Source: an uncultured Collinsella sp. (GTDB taxonomy: Bacteria > Actinomycetota > Coriobacteriia > Coriobacteriales > Coriobacteriaceae). From it: a DNA stretch of 5,621 bases. The DNA is taken from assembly GCA_900551365.1 (NCBI GenBank), contig URVZ01000105.1, positions 1 through 5,621 of the forward strand, read 5' to 3'. The notes under the pieces are model-generated. The model had not been told where the DNA came from. It was given only the letters and a program-made list of their open reading frames with translations, and did not search any database. Each line of letters starts with the position of its first letter. Position 1 is the first letter of the stretch. Shown piece after piece: positions 1 to 5,621 of this stretch. The translations under genes were made by a program, and so were the position numbers.

Positions 1-86
1 ACGAGCGGGGGCTCCTGTCGTTTCCGTGCCCCTGGATTGGGTCATAGTGTCTGACTCTGCCATAACATCGGCATTTCTTTGGTTGT

Positions 87-152
87 CGATGTGGTCGTTG
101 GGGACGTTCTTGTTCGACTGGTCGTTTAAGAACGTCCTCAATGACTACCTTG
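87..152 (+). repeat. Long imperfect inverted repeat / hairpin
   Basis: Positions 91-111 pair with 128-148 as a 21-bp stem around a 16-base loop. The core GGACGTTCTT (102-111) / AAGAACGTCC (128-137) is perfect. After one mismatch, 87-89 pair with 150-152. Three pairs (93:146, 97:142, 101:138) are G-U wobbles when read as plus-strand RNA but would be A-C mismatches in the minus-strand transcript, so if it works as RNA, the plus strand is favoured. TGGTCGTT occurs twice as a direct repeat, at the outer stem (92-99) and in the loop (119-126). No T-tract follows directly. It could be the 3' structure of an upstream transcript or a copy of a dispersed palindromic repeat. Confidence 0.7.
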
Positions 153-165
153 CATCAATCTAATA

Positions 166-232
166 AGTTGCGGTGAGATAGTTCTTGAATTGGCCTTTTT
201 TGAGGCTAAACAGGAACTATCTCACCGCAACT
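166..232. terminator. Perfect 19-bp inverted repeat, probable (bidirectional) terminator
   Basis: Positions 166-184 (AGTTGCGGTGAGATAGTTC) are perfectly complementary to 214-232. The stem continues three more pairs inward (185-187 with 211-213, one of them G-U on the plus strand). The loop holds a small secondary hairpin, GCCT (193-196) / AGGC (203-206), with a T run. It lies 27 bases beyond the stop codon of the minus-strand gene, where a terminator is expected. On the minus strand the stem is followed only by a weakly T-rich stretch. On the plus strand a T6 run begins 11 bases after the stem. The tail is not classical on either side, so a repeat-family palindrome used as a transcript end is an equally good reading. 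Confidence 0.6.
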
Positions 233-258
233 GCGTTGAGTGTTTTTTGGCAGCTGGT

Positions 259-2040
259 TTACTTGCTCGCGAACAGCCAGATCAGGACGATCACGAGGAT
301 TACGGCGACAATGCAGGCGATGGCTCCGGTGAATTTGACGCGTGAGTCGCGGGTTCGCTTGCGTACGTCGTCTTCGGCGGCCTCGAGTTGGGCAACTTCG
401 CGCTCGGTCTCGGTATACTCGGCCTTGTCGCGTGCCAAGGACCCGGCGAGCGATTCGGTGATCTCGGGATGGTCGTGCACCTCGGTCGCCTGCTCGATAA
501 TCGACTGCGCATGCGCGGCATCTGCCCGGGCGTTTGCGATGGCCTGCTCTTGCTCGCGGCGTGCCTTGTCCTGTGTGGCGATCTTTTCGCGCAGCTCGCG
601 CTGGCGCGTCGCGGCGGCAGTTTTTGCGGACTGCAACTCGTCGCGCGCGGCATCTGCCTCAGCCGTTACGGCCTGGTGCGCTCGTTTAGCGTCAGCGATG
701 GGGGCCTGTGCCTGCTCGACGGCCTGCTCGGCGGCGGCGAGTGAATGCTCAAGATCGGCGGTCACGCGCGGAATATCTTCCTCGGCCTTGCGGAGGGTGT
801 CGGCAGCGTCGGAGATTTGCATAGACAACTCGCTGGTGCGCACGGTGTAATTGGCGGGATTTGCCGAAGGGTTGCGCTGCAGCTCGGCATACTCGCGACG
901 CAAGGTCTCGAGCTGCGCGCGCGTAGCATCGGCAGTTTGTCGTGCGGCGGCGACACCGGCATCGCGCTCAGCCTTCACTTTGTCGCGGATGCGCTTGGAA
1001 TCCTCAAGGCGACGAACGAGGCGGTTGCCGGTCTCGCGCGAGCTCGCCTCGCGGGCTTCCACGGCGTCGAGTGCAGCCTTCAGGCGGAGCTCGGTCGCAT
1101 CATCTTCTGCCTTCATTTGCTCGAGCTGGCCCTTGAGCTCAGTCGCTTTGGCGGCACGGGCATCACGGTTAATTTCAGCTGCCGCAGCGGTCTTTTGTGC
1201 CGCGGCAATCGCCTGGCGTTGATCGGCGATGATCTGATCGTAGCGGTCTGCGATGTCCTGGCGCGTCTCGAGCTCCTCTGCCTGGTCGGCGATGCGCTGC
1301 TCAAGCTCGGCTAAATGGGCGCGGGCATCGGCGAGTGCCTTCTTGGCGGCGTTCATCTCGCGCATGGCCGACGCGCCCTGGGCGATAAAAGTGCCCACGG
1401 CGTTAGCGGTGTTTGAGACGGCGCTCCCCAGGTCGCGGCTCGTGGCGGGAGCATGCGAGGTGGTTGGGTGTGCGGCCTTGGCGGCATTCGCATCGGCAGT
1501 CTGCGGCGCGGCGATATTGCCGGTGCCGCCTTCGATCACGGAAAAGCCCGCTGCGTGCGGGTCGACCGCGTCGGCGCCGATCGTGGGGTGCTCGAGTTGC
1601 AGGAACGAGGGCATGGTGCTGCCCTGGTCGGCAACCGGGGTCTCGCCGGGCACAAACGTCGAGGCGGCCTCGGCTGCTTCCTCTTCCTCGGCGTCGATAT
1701 CGGCATCGGCGACAGCGTCCTTCATCGCTTTGACGGCATCCATCATGGAGTCCATGACGGCGTCGAGCTCTTCTTCCGAAGACACCTCGATGGGGCCTGC
1801 TACTTGCGGAGCGTTCTCGGCCTTGGGCTCAGTATCGCTCGGGTTCGGCTGCTCTAGCTGCTCTTCTTTGTCTTGCTCTGCGGCGACATTTGCGTCTGCG
1901 GCCTCGCCTGCGGCGGCAGGAGCCTCCTCGACGGCGGCATCAATGCTGCCATCGCTGCTGGTAGAAGTATCGCAGTCGTCAATGGTGTCTGCGGAATCAT
2001 CAATATGCTGTTGAGTCTGGGGGTCCAGCTCGTCTGTCAT
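259..2040 (-). CDS. Tail-anchored coiled-coil protein of unknown function
   Basis: This is a 593-residue protein of no family I recognise. Residues 1-130 are acidic, low in complexity and rich in Ala, Glu, Asp, Ser and Thr, probably disordered. Residues about 130-215 form an Ala/Thr/Pro linker with a less simple patch (STMPSFLQLEHPTIGADAVD, 141-160). Residues about 225-565 are an almost continuous Ala/Glu/Arg/Gln-rich helix with coiled-coil character, broken near 388-400 (RNPSANPANY) and near 521-527 (VHDHPEI). Residues 570-590 (FTGAIACIVAVILVIVLIWLF) are a single membrane span followed only by ASK. The basic stretch just before the span (KRTRDSRVK) predicts, by the positive-inside rule, that the coiled coil is cytoplasmic. 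There is no signal peptide. The chosen start (MTDELD...) has GAGGAG nine bases upstream. An ATG two codons earlier would leave only three bases to it. A role in cell shape, division or envelope organisation is conceivable but is inference only. Confidence 0.85.
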   Translation of the reverse strand: MTDELDPQTQQHIDDSADTIDDCDTSTSSDGSIDAAVEEAPAAAGEAADANVAAEQDKEEQLEQPNPSDTEPKAENAPQVAGPIEVSSEEELDAVMDSMMDAVKAMKDAVADADIDAEEEEAAEAASTFVPGETPVADQGSTMPSFLQLEHPTIGADAVDPHAAGFSVIEGGTGNIAAPQTADANAAKAAHPTTSHAPATSRDLGSAVSNTANAVGTFIAQGASAMREMNAAKKALADARAHLAELEQRIADQAEELETRQDIADRYDQIIADQRQAIAAAQKTAAAAEINRDARAAKATELKGQLEQMKAEDDATELRLKAALDAVEAREASSRETGNRLVRRLEDSKRIRDKVKAERDAGVAAARQTADATRAQLETLRREYAELQRNPSANPANYTVRTSELSMQISDAADTLRKAEEDIPRVTADLEHSLAAAEQAVEQAQAPIADAKRAHQAVTAEADAARDELQSAKTAAATRQRELREKIATQDKARREQEQAIANARADAAHAQSIIEQATEVHDHPEITESLAGSLARDKAEYTETEREVAQLEAAEDDVRKRTRDSRVKFTGAIACIVAVILVIVLIWLFASK

Positions 2041-2336
2041 AGGCATGTGCTCCTCATCGTTGTTTGTCACCCTATGATAAAGTCTCGCGCCGACATCCCG
2101 CGCCCCGCAGCAAAGTTTCAAAACGTGTTCGATGACTCGTCGCGTTAACAAAAACTCGGCCGCTCTATCCAATTTTTACTTGACATTCCCTTCGCCGAAA
2201 GACGTTGCGCCGTTCGCCCGCCATGGGCTTTATTTTTCACTTGAAGAAGCTAAAGTTGCATTTCAGCTTTTGGCGCGTTTATTTTGGATGCGCGCAGTCG
2301 GCGGGCGTGCCCGTCGCGATTTTGAAAGGACTTCGT
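2041..2336. promoter_or_regulatory. Divergent spacer between coiled-coil gene and SDR gene
   Basis: This stretch separates two divergent genes and must carry a promoter for each. On the minus strand, TATCAT (2079-2074) is a possible -10 box about 34 bases before the start codon, but no good -35 lies 16-18 bases upstream of it. On the plus strand, TTGCAT (2256-2261) and TATTTT (2280-2285), 18 bases apart, are a weak candidate for the SDR gene, and would give a leader of roughly 45 bases. TTGACA at 2180-2185 is a perfect -35 hexamer without a matching -10. I see no convincing operator. A CGGGC/GCCCG hairpin at 2302-2313 is too short to interpret. Confidence 0.35.
2050..2055 (-). promoter_or_regulatory. 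Ribosome binding site deciding the start of the coiled-coil gene
   Basis: Read on the minus strand, GAGGAG lies nine bases before the ATG at 2040-2038 and three bases before an in-frame ATG at 2046-2044. The frame stays open further upstream to 2172, but that extension would run through this site and has no ribosome site of its own. The ATG at 2040 is therefore preferred. Confidence 0.65.
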
Positions 2337-3137
2337 ATGGGACTTTTCACTGGTAAGACCGTGATCGTCACCGGCGGCGGCAAGGCCACGCTCAAGGACG
2401 GCTCCGCTGGCTCCATCGGCTACGGCATCGATATCGCTTTTGCCAAGGAGGGCGCGAACCTCGTCATCACCGGCCGCAACGTCGCCAAGCTCGAGGCCGC
2501 CAAGGAGTCTCTCGAGGCCGAGTACGGTGTCAAGGTTCTGCCTGTTCAGGCCGATGTCTCGGCTGGTCAGGACAACGAGGCCGTCGTCCAGAACGTCATC
2601 GACAAGGCCATTGAGGAGTTCGGCCGCATCGACGCCGTCGTCAACAATGCTCAGGCTAGCGCCTCGGGCGTGACCATCGCCGATCACACCATGGATCAGT
2701 TTAACCTGGCCATTTACTCCGGTCTGTATGCTACCTATCTGTACATGCAGAAGGCCTATCCGCACCTGAAGGAGACCAAGGGCTCCGTGGTCAACTTTGC
2801 CTCGGGCGCCGGCCTGTTTGGCAACTATGGCCAGTGCAGCTATGCTGCCGCCAAGGAGGGCATCCGCGGCCTGACCCGCGTTGCCGCCAACGAGTGGGGC
2901 AAGGACGGCATCAACGTCAACATCGTGTGCCCGCTTGCTTGGACCGCTGCGCTCGAGAACTTCCAGGATGCCTATCCCGAGGCGTTCAAGGCCAACGTCC
3001 ACATGCCGCCGGCTGGTCACTACGGCGACGTCGAGAAGGAAATCGGCCGCGTGGTCGTTCAGCTCTGCGGTCCCGACTTTAAGTACATGAACGGCGAGAC
3101 CGTCACCCTCGAGGGTGGCATGGGCCAGCGGCCGTAG
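2337..3137 (+). CDS. SDR oxidoreductase, probable 12-alpha-hydroxysteroid dehydrogenase-like
   Basis: This is a classical-length (266-residue) short-chain dehydrogenase, predicted cytoplasmic and NAD(P)-dependent. The glycine-rich cofactor loop starts TGGG (12-15) and resumes SIGYGI (26-31). D73 (QADVS) fits the adenine-ring contact, and NNAQ (103-106) replaces the usual NNAG. Catalytic S156 (FASG), Y169 and K173 (YAAAK) are present. TGRN (45-48) after the second strand puts an Arg where NADP(H)-preferring enzymes often have one. The blocks NNAQASASG, IYSGLYAT, NFASGAGLFGN, CSYAAAKEGIRGL, INVNIVCPLA and the end TLEGGMGQRP match my memory of the NADP-dependent 12-alpha-HSDH of Clostridium group P, which interconverts the 12-hydroxyl and 12-oxo groups of bile acids. 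I could not align them. The substrate is therefore inferred, and another steroid or sugar-like alcohol remains possible. AAAGGA (2325-2330) lies six bases before the chosen ATG. An upstream in-frame extension lacks a ribosome site and SDR-like sequence. Confidence 0.9.
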   Translation: MGLFTGKTVIVTGGGKATLKDGSAGSIGYGIDIAFAKEGANLVITGRNVAKLEAAKESLEAEYGVKVLPVQADVSAGQDNEAVVQNVIDKAIEEFGRIDAVVNNAQASASGVTIADHTMDQFNLAIYSGLYATYLYMQKAYPHLKETKGSVVNFASGAGLFGNYGQCSYAAAKEGIRGLTRVAANEWGKDGINVNIVCPLAWTAALENFQDAYPEAFKANVHMPPAGHYGDVEKEIGRVVVQLCGPDFKYMNGETVTLEGGMGQRP

Positions 3138-3139
3138 GG

Positions 3140-3167
3140 GTTACGCGGTTTTACCAAACCGCGTAAC
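3140..3167 (+). terminator. 12-bp hairpin just after the SDR stop codon
   Basis: GTTACGCGGTTT (3140-3151) and AAACCGCGTAAC (3156-3167) form a perfect 12-bp stem with a TACC loop, starting three bases after the stop codon. No T-tract follows, so it is not a textbook intrinsic terminator. It may protect the mRNA 3' end or work together with the terminator-like hairpin about 50 bases further on. Confidence 0.5.
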
Positions 3168-3180
3168 GGCTCGACGCTGC

Positions 3181-3279
3181 GCGGGCCGCATTTGGACAAT
3201 CTGACGTTCAACTTCAAGGGCGCGACCAGAAGGTCAGCGCCCTTTCGTTTCACGTCACCTTGTCTCAAATGCGGCCCGC
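3181..3279. repeat. 99-base nested fold-back element
   Basis: This is one near-continuous hairpin. The outer arms GCGGGCCGCATTTG (3181-3194) and its complement (3266-3279) are a perfect 14 bp. After a one-base bulge, GACAA (3195-3199) pairs with TTGTC (3260-3264). Then TGACGT (3202-3207) pairs with ACGTCA (3252-3257), and AAC (3210-3212) with GTT (3247-3249). Finally AAGGGCGC (3216-3223) pairs with GCGCCCTT (3237-3244), capped by GACC/GGTC around an AGAA loop. About 40 base pairs lie within 99 bases. The near-symmetry suggests a palindromic or MITE-like repeat unit, or a highly structured 3' UTR. No flanking target duplication is obvious. Confidence 0.75.
3216..3250 (+). terminator. Probable intrinsic terminator of the SDR gene (core of the fold-back)
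   Basis: The stem AAGGGCGC-GACC / GGTC-(A)-GCGCCCTT closes on an AGAA tetraloop and runs straight into TTTCGTTT on the plus strand. On the minus strand the stem is followed by GAAGTTG, which lacks a U-tract, so it should terminate plus-strand transcripts only. It lies about 80 bases past the SDR stop and ahead of the tgt promoter. Confidence 0.6.
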
Positions 3280-3465
3280 TCGCTGACTTATGCTCAACCT
3301 GCGGCGCCATTTTGCTTGAAGGCACCTTGCTCGCTCTGGCGGGTTTTCGCTGTCGGTGCCATAGCATCGGCGTTGCTGTGGCTGTCGGAAATGATCCGTT
3401 GTCGCAAGGGGCAGGTTTCCTTTGCACCAGTTTCTGTCGAGTCGGTGCTCTTTGCGGGTTGCCCG
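3280..3465. other. Non-coding spacer upstream of tgt
   Basis: No gene is supported here. A plus-strand frame starting with TTG at 3316 runs past the tgt start to 3528, but it overlaps the tgt promoter and ribosome site, and no ribosome site of its own was identified. A 7-bp hairpin (GCAAGGG 3404-3410 / CCTTTGC 3419-3425, one G-U pair) is present. Positions 3358-3387 match 59-88 near the left edge at 25 of 30 bases. I see no preQ1 riboswitch: the likely transcript start leaves only about 31 bases of leader before tgt. Confidence 0.5.
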
Positions 3466-3471
3466 TATAAT
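3466..3471 (+). promoter_or_regulatory. Probable -10 box of the tgt promoter
   Basis: A perfect TATAAT hexamer lies 37 bases before the tgt start codon. Transcription would begin near 3478. No recognisable TTGACA-like element sits 16-18 bases upstream (the sequence there reads roughly TCGGTGC), so the promoter may rely on the -10 box or on an activator. Confidence 0.55.
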
Positions 3472-3508
3472 GGTTTGCGTATGAACCGCAACCAAGGAGT
3501 TCCAGTTT

Positions 3509-4648
<1,140 letters not shown>

Positions 4649-4658
4649 GGGCGACAGA

Positions 4659-4706
4659 CACGCTTGCAGAGCGTGGGCAATGGCAAAGGCTGAGCGGCAA
4701 CCGCTC
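4659..4706 (+). other. Two small hairpins after the tgt stop codon
   Basis: CACGCT (4659-4664) pairs with AGCGTG (4670-4675) around TGCAG. GAGCGG (4692-4697) pairs with CCGCTC (4701-4706) around CAA, and an outer pair GCAAA (4683-4687) / TTTGC (4713-4717) may enclose the second hairpin. Neither has a T-tract. They could stabilise the end of the tgt transcript. I see no known RNA family here. Confidence 0.35.
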
Positions 4707-4747
4707 GTCACATTTGCTGACACCGGCTGCGCGACCGCTGACCGATA

Positions 4748-4780
4748 GCTTGCAAGCACTTGATGCATCGTGGGTACCAT
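4748..4780 (+). promoter_or_regulatory. Candidate promoter/operator region of the LOG gene
   Basis: A perfect 10-base palindrome GCTTGCAAGC (4748-4757) and an 8-base palindrome GATGCATC (4762-4769) lie close together. They overlap a weak promoter-like pair, TTGCAA (4750-4755) and TACCAT (4775-4780), spaced 19 bases apart. The spacing is longer than ideal. Palindromes on and next to a -35 box are a common operator layout, but no regulator can be named. Confidence 0.3.
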
Positions 4781-4797
4781 ACCGAATAGTTGATGTT

Positions 4798-4845
4798 CGG
4801 GCGGGTGTTTGGCGCATGGCGTCGACCCCGCCCGCTTTTCTTTTT
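4798..4845 (+). terminator. Terminator-like GC hairpin with T-tract directly before the LOG gene
   Basis: CGGGCGGG (4798-4805) and CCCGCCCG (4827-4834) form a perfect 8-bp GC stem with a 21-base loop, followed by CTTTTCTTTTT (4835-4845). This has the form of an intrinsic terminator, and it ends only six bases before the LOG ribosome site. It may end the tgt transcript. Because too little space remains downstream for another promoter, transcripts reaching the LOG gene should have to pass it, so it may also act as a leader attenuator. Confidence 0.65.
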
Positions 4846-4861
4846 CTCGATAGGAGTACCC

Positions 4862-5620
4862 ATGATTAAGAATGAGAACGTCGAGGGCGAGCCTGCCTAC
4901 GACGAGACGTACCGCCGCGGCCCCGTGGTCATGCGCGGCCCCATGATTCCTAAGGACAACACCTACGCCAACCTGCTGGCGCCCGAGGAGTCGACCGACT
5001 GGCTGCATGCCGATCCGTGGCGCGTGCTGCGCATCCAGGCCGAGTTTGTCGATGGTTTTGGCGCGCTGGCCGAGCTCGGACCCGCAGTGACCATCTTCGG
5101 CAGCGCCCGCACGCCCAAGACCGATCCGCTCTACAAGGCGGCGCGCACCGTCGGCCGTAAGATTGCTCAGCGCGGCGTGGCGGTTATCACCGGTGGCGGC
5201 CCCGGCATCATGGAAGCGGCCAACAGGGGAGCGGCGAGTGTCAACGGCAAGTCAGTTGGCCTGGGCATTGAATTGCCGCACGAGCAGGGGCTCAACAAAT
5301 ATGTGAACCTCGGTATGGACTTCCGCTACTTCTTTGTGCGCAAGACCATGTTCGTCAAATACAGCTCGGGTGCCATTGTGTTTCCCGGTGGTTTTGGTAC
5401 GCTCGACGAGATGTTCGAGGTGCTCACGCTGGTGCAAACGCACAAGGTCAAGCGCATGCCGCTTGTGCTGGTAGGCAGCGAGTACTGGCAGGGCCTATTC
5501 GACTGGCTTAACGGTCCGGTGCTGGACGCCGGTATGATCAGCCCGCTCGATCCCGAGCTCGTGCATATCACCGACGACCTCAACGAAGCCGTCGACATCG
5601 CCCTGAGCGGGCTGATGTAG
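4862..5620 (+). CDS. LOG-family (TIGR00730-type) nucleoside monophosphate phosphoribohydrolase
   Basis: This is a 252-residue cytoplasmic Rossmann-fold protein of the LOG family, once annotated as lysine decarboxylase. Members hydrolyse the N-glycosidic bond of (cytokinin-type) adenosine monophosphates, releasing the base and ribose 5-phosphate. Visible motifs are TIFGSAR (77-83), the nucleotide-binding TGGGPGIMEAANRGA (110-124), FRYFFVRK (154-161) with the conserved Arg (R160), and the family signature PGGFGTLDE (175-183) with the catalytic-type Glu E183. About 70 residues precede the core, which makes it longer than the compact plant LOG proteins and like the longer bacterial subgroup. The natural substrate of such bacterial proteins is often unknown, and AMP or another nucleotide is as likely as a cytokinin. 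TAGGAG (4851-4856) lies five bases before the ATG. An in-frame extension to 4790 would run through the terminator hairpin and the ribosome site, so it is rejected. The gene is complete at the window's right edge. Confidence 0.93.
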   Translation: MIKNENVEGEPAYDETYRRGPVVMRGPMIPKDNTYANLLAPEESTDWLHADPWRVLRIQAEFVDGFGALAELGPAVTIFGSARTPKTDPLYKAARTVGRKIAQRGVAVITGGGPGIMEAANRGAASVNGKSVGLGIELPHEQGLNKYVNLGMDFRYFFVRKTMFVKYSSGAIVFPGGFGTLDEMFEVLTLVQTHKVKRMPLVLVGSEYWQGLFDWLNGPVLDAGMISPLDPELVHITDDLNEAVDIALSGLM

Positions 5621-5621
5621 G

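Larger units (their letters stand above)
1..258. other. Intergenic region without a convincing gene
   Basis: No gene can be assigned with confidence here. One plus-strand frame is open from the left edge (position 2) to a TAA at 161-163, reading 53 codons and ending ...NDYLASI. It contains two ATA codons, which are rare in this GC-rich genome, and much of it lies inside a long inverted repeat, so I do not call it coding. Another frame ends with TGA at 52-54, so the tail of an upstream gene could equally end there. The rest is taken up by two long inverted repeats (87-152 and 166-232) and a T6 run at 243-248. The region looks more AT-rich than the genes, as expected for a spacer between convergent transcripts. 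Confidence 0.5.

Noticed and set aside
2..163. Open frame from the left edge that could be the end of an upstream gene
   Set aside because: It has rare ATA codons and overlaps a 21-bp stem, and 53 open codons is not significant by itself. Without sequence to the left it cannot be judged.
1253..2014. Long plus-strand open frame (253 codons) opposite the coiled-coil gene
   Set aside because: It is Ser/Ala-rich and antisense to Ala/Glu-rich coding sequence. It arises from GC-biased codons on the other strand and has no family motif.
2041..2172. N-terminal extension of the coiled-coil protein to an ATG at 2172
   Set aside because: It would read through GAGGAG at the preferred start, has a composition unlike the rest of the protein, and has no ribosome site of its own.
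2180..2185. Perfect TTGACA as a -35 box for the SDR gene
   Set aside because: No TATAAT-like hexamer lies 15-18 bases downstream (the sequence there reads around CGTTGC).
2250..3020. Minus-strand open frame of 256 codons opposite the SDR gene
   Set aside because: It is the antisense shadow of an SDR with full catalytic motifs, and its translation shows no recognisable domain.
3472..3508. PreQ1 riboswitch in the tgt leader
   Set aside because: The likely leader is only about 31 bases and shows neither the C-rich loop nor the A-rich tail of the preQ1-I aptamer.

Overview
The window is GC-rich bacterial DNA. Codon use (GCC, CTC, GAC, GGC), AGGAG-type ribosome sites and the protein set fit an actinobacterium of the class Coriobacteriia. 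A gut Collinsella-like organism is my best guess, from memory of related proteins and not from a search. There are four genes, one on the minus strand and three on the plus strand, separated by intergenic regions that are rich in inverted repeats.

Layout. Positions 1-258 hold no convincing gene. They contain two long inverted repeats (87-152 and 166-232), the second next to the end of the minus-strand gene. Positions 259-2040 (minus) encode a 593-residue protein with an acidic disordered N-terminus, a long Ala/Glu/Arg-rich coiled coil and one C-terminal membrane anchor. Its family is not recognised. After a 296-base divergent spacer, 2337-3137 (plus) encodes a short-chain dehydrogenase/reductase that strongly resembles the 12-alpha-hydroxysteroid dehydrogenases of gut clostridia. 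The next spacer (3138-3508) has a 12-bp hairpin, a 99-base nested fold-back element with a terminator-like core, and a TATAAT promoter. Positions 3509-4648 encode tRNA-guanine transglycosylase (tgt). A 213-base spacer with several small hairpins and a strong terminator-like hairpin leads to 4862-5620, a LOG-family (TIGR00730-type) nucleotide phosphoribohydrolase.

How the genes relate. There is no obvious shared pathway. The SDR probably acts on bile acids or another steroid-like substrate. Tgt modifies the wobble base of tRNAs with GUN anticodons. The LOG protein cleaves nucleoside monophosphates. The coiled-coil protein is probably structural or envelope-associated. Spacers of 213-371 bases, each with its own hairpins, suggest mostly single-gene transcription units.

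I see no defence system, CRISPR array, transposase or RNA gene. The points most worth checking are the bile-acid-type SDR with its altered glycine-rich loop, the 99-base fold-back element, the tail-anchored coiled-coil protein, the terminator-like hairpin just before the LOG start codon, and an imperfect repeat shared by the two ends of the intergenic landscape.
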